The position numbers and the translations under genes were made by a program. A DNA stretch of 24,238 bases from GCA-003244245 sp036378735 (GTDB taxonomy: Bacteria > Actinomycetota > Actinomycetes > Mycobacteriales > Pseudonocardiaceae), in assembly GCA_036378735.1 (NCBI GenBank), contig DASUVX010000210.1, forward strand, positions 1-24,238. The letters are read 5' to 3'. The notes beneath the pieces are model-generated. The model did no database searches. It was not told the origin of the DNA and saw only the letters and a program-made list of their open reading frames with translations. This document shows, in pieces, positions 6,654-13,418 of this stretch. Positions within the stretch are counted from its first letter, which is position 1. Every line of letters begins with the position of its first letter.

Positions 6654-8342
6654 TCATCCGGATCGGTAGTAGTTTTCGACCTCTTGGGCAACGGTTGCGT
6701 CATCGTGCCCCGCCCAGTTGAGCAGGGTGCCGCGGTCCGGCAGCGGCATCGCGGCCAACTCATAGGCCGACACTGCAACCGACCCGGTCAGGCACCGGTA
6801 CAGCCGGTCGAAGGCAGCCGAATTCAGTAACGACATCAACAGCCGGGCGGTGAGCGGGGACTGCGGATCGAGGCACGTCAGTACGTTGACGTGGTTCTCC
6901 ACGACGACCCGGCCGCCCCACTGCGCAAGGGAGCCTGCGTCGAGTTCCGCCGCGAGCAGGCGCCGTGGTTGTTCCGGCGCGGTCGTGCGCGCGACCAGCA
7001 GCGCGGGACGGTCCAGGACGAGTGCACGATCGTCGCCTGGGCGCAACGCAAGCCACCGCTGCGGCTGACGGATTCGCGCACGCCGGAGCCTGCCGCCCGC
7101 CAGATCAGCCGCCCACACGATGTTGACGCTGCCGTCACGGCGGCGGCCGGAGATACGGTCCTTGGCGCGGTTCCACACCAGCGGTCCGGTGCTGACCCTC
7201 CAGCCGTAGTCGGGCAGCCGGGCATGAAGGGTCGCGGCACGGCGTACCAGCGGCACGTCGGACGCCTCACGCGGCAGCGGCCAGGGCAAATCGGGCCGCG
7301 CCGGTGGGCGCGCCGAACCGATGCGCGCCCAGGCCGGCTGCCCATTCGCGGTAAGGGCGGCGCAGCGAAGCTCACCCGGCGCCGCGCCGCACACGAAACT
7401 GGCCAGCACCGTTTCCTGGAGGACGCCGGTGGAGAAAACATCGGTGCGCTCACGGACATAGGTGACCTGGTCCAGCGGAGCATTGGCTGCGAGGTGGGCT
7501 CGCAGCCGCTGGAAGTAGCAGCCGCCCAACCACCCTGCCGGCACCAGCGCCGCGAGTACCCCACCAGGTTTGAGCTGCGCAGTTCCGGCGGCCATGAACA
7601 ACGCGTACCGGTTGGCGTGGCCGTACACGGCATGTGCCCAGCGCAGCCGCTCGTGATCGTCGAGCCGGATGCGGCCATACGGCGGGTTCATCAGCACCGC
7701 GGCCGCCCCGGGTGCACGCGGCGCCAAGCCGTCAGCGACGTGCAGCAGCGCCGGCAGCGGGCCCGGGTGCTGCTGCCGCGCTACGAGCAGCTGCGCCCAT
7801 CGGGGCAGTAGGACCGAGGCCAGCGCGACGTTGCCCAACCACACCGCCGCCCCGTCCAGATCACAACCCGCGACCGCGCTGGAAACTTCGTCGAGCCCAG
7901 TGCAGGCGCCAAGCCACGATCGCAGGGGCGGCAACAGCAGCGCACCTGCTCCGCAAGCGGGGTCGAACACCAGCCCGTCGACCCGGCCGCCGGCGGTGGC
8001 CTGAGCCTGCTCCCACAACGCCGTGGCCAGCGCGGCCGGGGTGTAGTGGCGGCCGGTGTAACTGCGCACGGACGGCTCGAGGGCGGTCACGTACGCATCG
8101 CCGAGCTGCTCAGGTGTCGCGTCGAGCAGATCCATCCGCGGCGCAGTACCTGGCAGTTCGATGGGCGGTTGAGCAGCGACGGCCTGTTCAACGTTGAGGC
8201 AGGCGCCGTGCAGCCCTACCTCCGCCGCCCGGCGGGCCCACCACACGGGCACGGTGGCAAGTACGGCGACAGCGCCGTCCGGGATGGTGCCGCAAGCTGG
8301 GGTCAACGGTCCCCGGCGATCGCGGTTCGGGCTGGTCGACAC
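6654..8342 (-). CDS. N6-adenine DNA methyltransferase, apparently without a linked nuclease
   Basis: This 562-residue protein transfers a methyl group from S-adenosylmethionine to adenine N6 in DNA, judging by its motifs. In order they are GRHYTP (residues 98-102, motif X-like), FDPACGAGALL (126-136, motif I, SAM binding), and MNPPYGRI (218-225, motif IV, catalytic NPPY). The rest, about residues 330-560, is the likely target recognition region, with WAL- and NHVNVL-like elements seen in Eco57I/BsuBI-type enzymes. The GTG start directly follows the MoaD-like gene with a 2-bp gap, so it is the third gene of a leftward operon. No restriction endonuclease is visible on either side. It could be an orphan regulatory methylase or the remains of a restriction-modification system. 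The specificity cannot be read from the sequence. Confidence 0.85.
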   Translation of the reverse strand: MSTSPNRDRRGPLTPACGTIPDGAVAVLATVPVWWARRAAEVGLHGACLNVEQAVAAQPPIELPGTAPRMDLLDATPEQLGDAYVTALEPSVRSYTGRHYTPAALATALWEQAQATAGGRVDGLVFDPACGAGALLLPPLRSWLGACTGLDEVSSAVAGCDLDGAAVWLGNVALASVLLPRWAQLLVARQQHPGPLPALLHVADGLAPRAPGAAAVLMNPPYGRIRLDDHERLRWAHAVYGHANRYALFMAAGTAQLKPGGVLAALVPAGWLGGCYFQRLRAHLAANAPLDQVTYVRERTDVFSTGVLQETVLASFVCGAAPGELRCAALTANGQPAWARIGSARPPARPDLPWPLPREASDVPLVRRAATLHARLPDYGWRVSTGPLVWNRAKDRISGRRRDGSVNIVWAADLAGGRLRRARIRQPQRWLALRPGDDRALVLDRPALLVARTTAPEQPRRLLAAELDAGSLAQWGGRVVVENHVNVLTCLDPQSPLTARLLMSLLNSAAFDRLYRCLTGSVAVSAYELAAMPLPDRGTLLNWAGHDDATVAQEVENYYRSG

Positions 8343-8344
8343 CT

Positions 8345-8641
8345 CTAGCCGCCCGCCATAGCCCCCACGACGAGGTAGGGTTGCGCCCCGGTTGCGACCG
8401 CGTGCGGCAGCGGGGTGTCCGGCGCCTCGTGAGATAAGTCCTGCTCGCAGGCGAAAAGCCGCACGAACGCCCGGCGTTGATGGGTGGCGTGGTCGCGGAT
8501 CGCCCCGCGCAGCACCGGGAACCGGTCCTCTAGCGCGTCGAGGACCGAGCGCTGCGTGACCAGACCGGCAACCTGCAGGGTAACCTCACCCTCAACGCGC
8601 GCCAGCGCGCGCAAGTGCGCCGGGAGCACGACGCGGATCAT
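8345..8641 (-). CDS. MoaD/ThiS-family ubiquitin-like protein
   Basis: This 98-residue protein has the beta-grasp pattern of MoaD/ThiS sulfur carriers: an N-terminal IRVVLPAHLRALARV strand-loop, a VLDALEDRFPVLRGAI helix, and the C-terminal AMAGG. The terminal Gly-Gly is the residue pair that E1-like enzymes adenylate and convert to a thiocarboxylate. It therefore could act as a sulfur donor or be conjugated. Its ATG overlaps the stop of the BNR-repeat gene by 4 bp, and I recall this pairing from other actinomycetes. No MoeB/ThiF-type activating enzyme is nearby, so its partner must be elsewhere. It could serve molybdopterin synthesis, but the BNR neighbour argues for a separate role. Confidence 0.85.
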   Translation of the reverse strand: MIRVVLPAHLRALARVEGEVTLQVAGLVTQRSVLDALEDRFPVLRGAIRDHATHQRRAFVRLFACEQDLSHEAPDTPLPHAVATGAQPYLVVGAMAGG

Positions 8642-9753
8642 GGCAGCGTCTGCGCTTCGACCGACAGCACGGCAGGCAGGTCGCGGACGATGGGCGCCCA
8701 GTTATTTCCCGCGTCGGCCGATGCGTAAAGCTGGCCACCGGTCGTCCCGAAATAGACCCCGCACGGGTCGAGGGAATCGACGGCCATCGCGTCGCGCAAG
8801 ACATTGACGTAGCAGTCACGCTGCGGCAGTCCGCTGGTGAGTGGCTCCCATTGGTGGCCACCTGTGCGGCTGCGGTAGACGCGCAATTTCCCCTCCGGCG
8901 GGTAATGTTCCGAGTCGCTTGCGATTGGAATGACGTAAATAGTGTCCGGCTCATGCGCATGCACGTCGGTGACGAATCCAAAGTCGGTTGGTAAATCACC
9001 ACTGATTTCCTGCCACGACTCGCCGGCGTCATCGGTGCGCATGACATCCCAGTGTTTCTGCATGAACAACACGTCCGGGCGTGATGGGTGCATCGCCAGC
9101 CGGTGCACGCAGTGGCCGACCTCGGCGGTCGGATCCGGGATTTGTTCAGAACGCAGACCACGGTTGGCCGGGTGCCACGTTTTGCCGGCGTCATCGGTAC
9201 GGAACACCCCGGCGGCCGAGATGGCGACGAAGATCCGTCCGGCATCGGTCGGGTGCACCACGATGGTGTGCAGGCACATCCCCCCGGCACCCGGCTGCCA
9301 GGAGGATCCCGAGTCATGATCGCGCAGCCCGGAAAGTTCCTGCCAGGTGTGCCCGCCGTCGACCGTGCGGAACAGGGCGGCGTCCTCCACCCCGGCGTAC
9401 ACGGTGTCCGGGTCGGTCAGCGACGGTTCGAGATGCCAGACGCGGGCGAACTCCCATGGATGCGGCGTGCCGTCATACCACTGGTGGGTGCCGGGAACGC
9501 CGTCGTAGGCGAACTCGTTACCGACCGGCTGCCAGGTCGCGCCACCGTCGTCGGAGCGCTGGATCAACTGCCCGAACCAGGCACTGGATTGGGACGCATA
9601 CAGCCGAGCCGGCTCCGCGGGGGATCCCGCAACGTGGTAGATCTCCCAACCGCCGAAGTGCGGTCCGCTCACGCTCCATCGCTGGCGCTTCCCGTCCGAG
9701 GTCAGCACGAATGCGCCCTTGCGGGTACCCACCAGTAGCCGTACCCGGCTCAT
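8638..9753 (-). CDS. BNR/Asp-box repeat beta-propeller protein (sialidase-like, glycosyl hydrolase unproven)
   Basis: The 371-residue protein contains repeated Asp-box motifs of the S-x-D-x-G-x-x-W type: RSDDGGATW, RTVDGGHTW, RTDDAGKTW, RTDDAGESW, RSRTGGHQW and ASADAGNNW, each on one blade of a beta-propeller. Databases often name such proteins exo-alpha-sialidase, but the catalytic Arg triad and Tyr-Glu pair of sialidases are not evident. There is no signal peptide, so it is probably cytoplasmic. A strong Shine-Dalgarno sequence (AAAGGAG) stands in front of the ATG at 9753. It is the first gene of the operon with the MoaD-like protein (ATGA overlap) and the methyltransferase. Its actual role is unknown. 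Confidence 0.85.
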   Translation of the reverse strand: MSRVRLLVGTRKGAFVLTSDGKRQRWSVSGPHFGGWEIYHVAGSPAEPARLYASQSSAWFGQLIQRSDDGGATWQPVGNEFAYDGVPGTHQWYDGTPHPWEFARVWHLEPSLTDPDTVYAGVEDAALFRTVDGGHTWQELSGLRDHDSGSSWQPGAGGMCLHTIVVHPTDAGRIFVAISAAGVFRTDDAGKTWHPANRGLRSEQIPDPTAEVGHCVHRLAMHPSRPDVLFMQKHWDVMRTDDAGESWQEISGDLPTDFGFVTDVHAHEPDTIYVIPIASDSEHYPPEGKLRVYRSRTGGHQWEPLTSGLPQRDCYVNVLRDAMAVDSLDPCGVYFGTTGGQLYASADAGNNWAPIVRDLPAVLSVEAQTLP

Positions 9754-9846
9754 CTGAACTCCTTTCGACCACCTGCACCTGCAGCTGACGACCGGTACGA
9801 CGATCGTCGAGGCACGAATTCATCGGCCGGCGTAGCATCGGCTGCC
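9754..9846. promoter_or_regulatory. Divergent promoter region with CGACGATCGTCG palindrome
   Basis: This 93-bp gap must hold promoters for the leftward BNR operon and the rightward sigma factor. CGACGATCGTCG (9798-9809) is a perfect 12-bp palindrome. GGCACG (9811) and CGTAGC (9831) resemble ECF-type -35 and -10 elements, but the spacing is short and would place the start of transcription almost at the GTG. Confidence 0.3.
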
Positions 9847-10824
9847 GTGCCCGTCCATCCGAGTGCCGTCGGCAGCAGCGAAATCTCCTCGGACGACCTG
9901 GAGCAGCACCGCCGGGAACTTACCGGCTACTGCTACCGGATGCTCGGCTCTTTTTTCGAGGCCGAGGACGCGGTGCAGGAGACGATGGTGCGGGCCTGGC
10001 GGGGGCTCGAGGCATTCGAGGGCCGGTCTGCGGTGCGTTCGTGGTTGTACCGCATCGCCACCAATGTGTGCCTCGACCTGCTGCGCGGGCGCCAGCGCCG
10101 GGCCCTACCGGTGGACCTGGGGCCGTCCTCGACGGCGGATTCCTTCCATGGCACGACGCTTCCCGAGCACGCCTGGGTGCAGCCCGTGCCCGATGCCCGC
10201 GTCCTGCCCGGCGACGGCGACCCGGCCGAGTTGGCGGTGTCGAAGGAGAGCGTCCGGCTGGCGTTCGTCACCGCACTCCAACACCTTCCACCCAGGCAGC
10301 GAGCGGTGCTGATCCTGCGCGAGGTGCTGCGTTGGCAGGCCACCGAGGTGGCCGAGCTGCTGGCGACCAGCGTGGCTTCAGTCAACAGTGGGCTGCAGCG
10401 GGCCCGGGCCACTCTGGCAACCCGCGATGTTTCGCATCCGCCCGCGGTGGACGCCGAGCAGCGCGCGCTGCTCGCTCGGTACGTCGACGCCTTCGAGCGC
10501 TACGACATCACCTCGCTGGTAACGCTGCTGCACGATGACGCTGTCATGTCGATGCCGCCCTACGACTTCTGGTTGCGCGGGCCGGTCGAGATGGGCCGGT
10601 GGTTCCTTGGTGAAGGCCGCGGATGCCGTGGGTCGCGTCTGGTGCCCACAGCGGCGAACGGTTGCGCCGCTTTCGGTTCCTACCGCCCGGACGGCCAGGG
10701 CGGTCACCAACCGTGGGCCCTGCAAGTCATCGAGGTCTCAGGCGACCGGATCGTCGGGCATCACAACTTCCTCGACACCGCGCTGTTCGCCGCCTTCGGC
10801 CTGCCCACGCGTCTGGAACCGTAG
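9847..10824 (+). CDS. ECF RNA polymerase sigma factor with SnoaL-like C-terminal domain (SigG/SigX5-like)
   Basis: This 325-residue protein directs RNA polymerase to a subset of promoters. Sigma region 2 spans about residues 25-85 (GYCYRMLGS, EAEDAVQETMVRAW, SWLYRIATNVCLDLLR), and region 4 about 145-192 (LPPRQRAVLILREVL, then the HTH VAELLATSVASVNSGLQRAR). From about 203 to the end it carries a SnoaL/NTF2-like domain (RYVDAFERYDI to NFLDTALFAAFGLP). Such appended domains replace a separate anti-sigma factor in several ECF groups and probably sense a small ligand. The GTG at 9847 is the earliest start consistent with family length. No anti-sigma gene follows. Its last 87 bp overlap the STAS gene on the other strand. 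Confidence 0.88.
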   Translation: MPVHPSAVGSSEISSDDLEQHRRELTGYCYRMLGSFFEAEDAVQETMVRAWRGLEAFEGRSAVRSWLYRIATNVCLDLLRGRQRRALPVDLGPSSTADSFHGTTLPEHAWVQPVPDARVLPGDGDPAELAVSKESVRLAFVTALQHLPPRQRAVLILREVLRWQATEVAELLATSVASVNSGLQRARATLATRDVSHPPAVDAEQRALLARYVDAFERYDITSLVTLLHDDAVMSMPPYDFWLRGPVEMGRWFLGEGRGCRGSRLVPTAANGCAAFGSYRPDGQGGHQPWALQVIEVSGDRIVGHHNFLDTALFAAFGLPTRLEP

Positions 10825-11061
10825 GCCGGGGGACGGGCTCACCAGCTCGCCGAGGCCGGCCAGGTCCAGCAGCTCCACCAGCTCCGGGCAGGCACCCCGC
10901 AGGCGAATCGAACAACGCAGGCGTCGAGCAGCGAGTTGCCACCGTGCCAGCTGCTCCACGACGACGAGGTCTGCACGATCCCATTGCGCCAGCGGCCAGC
11001 CGGCCAGCTCGACGTCGCCGCGGACGAGCACCAGCACAGCGCCGACGTCTGGCCGCCGCAT
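10738..11061 (-). CDS. STAS-domain protein (anti-anti-sigma/MlaB-like), overlapping the sigma factor gene
   Basis: The 107-residue frame reads as a small STAS protein: VLVLVRGDVELAG, then DLVVVEQLARWQLAARRLRC and the typical SIRLRGACPELVELLDLAGLGEL helix-strand end. STAS proteins bind kinases or other partners; a phospho-acceptor Ser is not obvious. The C-terminal tail (GQAEGGEQRGVEEVVMPDD) is encoded antisense to the last 87 bp of the sigma factor gene. I recall similar tails in other actinomycete STAS proteins, suggesting that the overlap is old. The ATG at 11061 is the best start in frame. It could be argued to be a chance frame, but the fold-like pattern is convincing. Confidence 0.7.
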   Translation of the reverse strand: MRRPDVGAVLVLVRGDVELAGWPLAQWDRADLVVVEQLARWQLAARRLRCSIRLRGACPELVELLDLAGLGELVSPSPGLRFQTRGQAEGGEQRGVEEVVMPDDPVA

Positions 11062-11122
11062 ACCTGTTTCGACGACGGCACGCGCTGGAACTCACCGGCT
11101 GCCGTACCCGCTGTGCATAAGT

Positions 11123-11185
11123 TGCATATGCATCCATGTGACCATCGGTGGGTGCCTTGGGAGGTGCTTAAGCATCCATATGACC
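11123..11185. repeat. Two CATCCATRTGACC direct repeats and a TGCATATGCA palindrome upstream of the chorismate mutase gene
   Basis: CATCCATGTGACC (11131-11143) and CATCCATATGACC (11173-11185) differ at one base and are 42 bp apart, four helical turns. TGCATATGCA (11123-11132) is a palindrome touching the first copy. The segment is AT-richer than its surroundings and lies between the STAS gene and the rightward chorismate mutase gene, so these are candidate activator or repressor sites. Confidence 0.4.
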
Positions 11186-11247
11186 GTTTGAGGCCTCGGC
11201 GGCGGTCGCCGAGATGGTCTGAGTCGCCCGTCGCGAGGCTCGTCCGC

Positions 11248-11838
11248 ATGCCGCATACCCACGCCGCGCTTGTCGCCTTGACCGCGGCCGCCGGCTTGCT
11301 GAGCTGTTCCGCCACGGCACCACCGGCCGCCGATCAGGCCGGCAATCATCTCTCTCTACTGGCCCTGACCGATGTCGCCGCACAGCGCGTACTACTCGGG
11401 GACACCGTAGCTGCAGCAAAATGGGGCACTGCCGCATCCATCGACGACCCGGTGCGAGAGCACGCCGTGCTCGACGCAGCGGCCGCCAAGGCGACACAGC
11501 TAGGCGTCGATCCGACGTTCGCACGGGCGGTGTTCGCCGATCAGATCGAGGCGAACAAGGCCGTCCAAAACGGGCTCTACTCCCAGTGGCGCGCGTACCC
11601 GGACCGGGCGCCGACCACCCGGCCCGACCTAGCACAGGTCCGGCCGATCCTGGATCGCATTACCGATCAGCTACTCGTCGACCTGAAGATCACTGCGCAG
11701 ATCAGGACCCAACCTTCCTGCGCCGGGCAGCTGACTTCGGCACGGCACCATGTCGAACACACCCGGCAGCTCGACCCTTTGCATGAAGACGCCCTGATCC
11801 GCGCGCTCAACTCGGTGTGCCGCGAAAGGCCGCGGTAG
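11248..11838 (+). CDS. Secreted chorismate mutase, AroQ-gamma type, probable lipoprotein
   Basis: The protein converts chorismate to prephenate, the branch point to phenylalanine and tyrosine, but outside the cytoplasm. Its 196 residues open with a hydrophobic segment ending in LLSC (Cys20), a lipobox, though the n-region has His rather than Lys/Arg. The all-helical domain shows LTDVAAQRVLLGDTVAAAKWG and DDPVREHAVLDAAAAKA, then FADQIEANKAVQ. Arg47, Lys58, Arg70, Glu101 and Gln107 match active-site positions of the M. tuberculosis secreted enzyme. Cys158 and Cys191 match its disulfide. The ATG at 11248 is chosen because no start exists just upstream in frame and the signal peptide begins there. 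It is preceded by GAGG. The physiological reason for secretion is unknown in the family. Confidence 0.88.
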   Translation: MPHTHAALVALTAAAGLLSCSATAPPAADQAGNHLSLLALTDVAAQRVLLGDTVAAAKWGTAASIDDPVREHAVLDAAAAKATQLGVDPTFARAVFADQIEANKAVQNGLYSQWRAYPDRAPTTRPDLAQVRPILDRITDQLLVDLKITAQIRTQPSCAGQLTSARHHVEHTRQLDPLHEDALIRALNSVCRERPR

Positions 11839-11882
11839 GAAACCCTCATGCGCCGGGCCGTGTCATCCGTAGGATTTCAGGT

Positions 11883-12152
11883 ATGTGCCGCAATATCCGT
11901 CCACTGCACAACTTCGACCCGCCGGCGACGCAGGACGAGGTGTACAGCGCGGCGTTGCAGTATGTGCGCAAGATCAGCGGGTCCACCAAGCCATCTCGCG
12001 CAAACGCAGAAGCGTTCCAGCGGGCGGTCGATGCGGTCGCCGACGTCTCGAAGCGGCTGCTGAACGAGCTGGTGACCACCGCGCCACCGAAAGATCGCGA
12101 AACCGAAGCCGCCAAAACCCGTGCCCGCGCCGCCACCCGCGCCCGCGTCTAA
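11883..12152 (+). CDS. DUF2277 family protein
   Basis: The 89-residue protein begins MCRNIRPLHNFDPPAT, the signature of DUF2277, and continues with EVYSAALQYVRKISGSTKPS, a central helix, and LVTTAPPKDRETEAAKTRARA, all typical of this small conserved family. Its function is not known. The length equals the family norm. It follows the chorismate mutase gene by 44 bp and ends two bases before a strong inverted repeat, so it is the last gene of this rightward group. Confidence 0.88.
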   Translation: MCRNIRPLHNFDPPATQDEVYSAALQYVRKISGSTKPSRANAEAFQRAVDAVADVSKRLLNELVTTAPPKDRETEAAKTRARAATRARV

Positions 12153-12153
12153 C

Positions 12154-12223
12154 GACCCCGACATGGAGACATATCGGGGTTTCAGAGGGGTCGACGACCC
12201 CGATATGTCTCCATGTCGGGGTC
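12154..12223. terminator. Perfect 27-bp inverted repeat, probable bidirectional terminator
   Basis: The arms 12154-12180 and 12197-12223 are exact reverse complements with a 16-nt loop. They lie between the convergent DUF2277 and ctaB stops, 1 nt and 5 nt away from them. Each arm also contains its own ACCCCGA...TCGGGGT dyad, and the loop junction holds GGGGTC-GAC-GACCCC, so alternative folds are possible. There is no T-run, as is common in actinomycete terminators. A repeat element is an alternative. Confidence 0.75.
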
Positions 12224-12228
12224 ACAGA

Positions 12229-13158
12229 TCAGTGCAAGAGGGGGGGCCAGGCGAGGACTGAGTCGACGGCGATTGCGACGAACAGTATTGCCAGATAGGT
12301 ATTCGAGAGGTGGAACAGGCGCATCGGGTTGACCGCCAGACCGCGCCGTACGGCAGCGTGCAGGCGGTGGGCCCTCGTCACGAACCAACCACCGGCGAGC
12401 ACCGCCACCGCTGCGTAGATCCAGCTGGTGGCCGGCATCAGCAGCAGGCTCCAGGCCACCATCAGCCAGCTGAACAGCACGATCCGGCGCGCCACCGACA
12501 GCGGGGATGCCACCGCAGGCAGCATTGGTACCCCCACCCGCTGGTAGTCCTCGCGGAATTTCATGGCCAGCGCCCAGGTATGCGGCGGCGTCCAGAAGAA
12601 GATCACCCCGAACATCACCAGCGCCGGCCAACTCACCGTGCCGGTGACCGCAGACCAGCCGATCACCACCGGCATGCATCCGGCGGCGCCACCCCAGATG
12701 ATGTTCTGCGCGGTTCGGCGTTTGAGCAGCAAGGTGTAGCCGAAGACGTAGAACAGGATTGTCGCCATCGCCAGCAACGCGGACAGCAGGTTGGTGGTGG
12801 CCCACAACCAGCCGAACGCCGCGACCCCCAGCCCGATCCCGAAGATCAGTGCATGGCGCACCGGCACCTCATGGGTGACCAGCGGCCGGGTTCGGGTCCG
12901 TTTCATCTGGGCGTCGATGTCGGCATCGATGACACAGTTCAGCGTGTTCGCGCTGCCGGCAGCCATGCTGCCGCCGATTAGCGTGGCCGCGATCAGCCAC
13001 AGCGACGGCACTCCGCGGGCGGCGAGCAACATCGCGGGGATGGTGGTGACCAGCAGCAGCTCGATGACTCGCGGCTTGGTCAGGGCGAGGTAGCCGCGTA
13101 GCACGCCGACACGCCGGCGAATAGGCGATGCGCTGGGAGCCGTAACGGTACTAGTCAC
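12229..13158 (-). CDS. ctaB: Protoheme IX farnesyltransferase (heme O synthase)
   Basis: The membrane enzyme adds a farnesyl group to heme B, giving heme O for cytochrome oxidase. LALTKPRVIELLLVTTIPAMLL opens the first membrane helix. NCVIDADID (Asn74, Asp78, Asp82 from this start) is the NxxxDxxxD prenyl-diphosphate site, followed by MKRTRTRP. The second Asp-poor loop (FFWTPPHTWALAMKFREDY) is also typical. About nine hydrophobic segments follow. The start at GTG 13158 gives 309 residues, the usual length, and overlaps the stop of a short leader frame (GTGA). A GTG at 13263 in the same frame would add 35 residues without similarity or ribosome site. ctaB diverging from tkt is a familiar actinomycete arrangement. 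Confidence 0.93.
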   Translation of the reverse strand: MTSTVTAPSASPIRRRVGVLRGYLALTKPRVIELLLVTTIPAMLLAARGVPSLWLIAATLIGGSMAAGSANTLNCVIDADIDAQMKRTRTRPLVTHEVPVRHALIFGIGLGVAAFGWLWATTNLLSALLAMATILFYVFGYTLLLKRRTAQNIIWGGAAGCMPVVIGWSAVTGTVSWPALVMFGVIFFWTPPHTWALAMKFREDYQRVGVPMLPAVASPLSVARRIVLFSWLMVAWSLLLMPATSWIYAAVAVLAGGWFVTRAHRLHAAVRRGLAVNPMRLFHLSNTYLAILFVAIAVDSVLAWPPLLH

Positions 13159-13190
13159 TGCGTTCCCAAATTCTGGGACGCTGCGCTCAC
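13155..13190 (-). CDS. Possible 11-residue leader peptide translationally coupled to ctaB
   Basis: A GTG at 13190 behind a strong GGGAGGAG sequence opens an 11-codon frame (MSAASQNLGTQ) whose TGA overlaps the ctaB GTG as GTGA. This is the best ribosome site in the region, while the proposed ctaB start has none of its own. Coupled translation would explain this. No function can be read from the peptide. It may also be a chance frame. Confidence 0.4.
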   Translation of the reverse strand: MSAASQNLGTQ

Positions 13191-13263
13191 GCTTGCTCCT
13201 CCCGACCGCCGAATCCGGGCTCGCAGGCGTGGACGCCCCTCCGGCGGGTACTCCCGTACTCAC

Positions 13264-13418
13264 GATGGTAACTGCGGAGTACGCACGTTCCCCCTCGGGG
13301 CCGCTCTGCTGGGGGAGATCACAGCTGGTCCCACCTCGCTAGGGTAGGTATGGACGAGAGATCGAGCCGGAGCACATCAGCCTCGCGGCGCCGAACGAGT
13401 ACAGTCAGGAGCACGAGC
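13264..13418. promoter_or_regulatory. Intergenic region between ctaB and tkt
   Basis: It must contain the rightward tkt promoter and, with 13159-13263, the ctaB promoter. CCCCCTCGGGGCC and CTGCTGGGGGAG are G/C runs with weak dyads. I see no clear -35/-10 pair. An ATG at 13350 is in frame with tkt but would add 23 Ser/Arg-rich residues. Confidence 0.35.

Noticed and set aside
5534..6721. 395-residue plus-strand ORF in another frame
   Set aside because: Ser/Arg/Pro-rich shadow of the DUF6398-type gene and the end of the methyltransferase.
10936..11247. Long N-terminal extension of the chorismate mutase frame
   Set aside because: It would bury the signal peptide and lipobox in the interior of the protein.
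13350..13418. N-terminal extension of transketolase from ATG 13350
   Set aside because: It adds Ser/Arg-rich residues absent from the family; GTG 13419 has a better ribosome site and the usual N-terminus.
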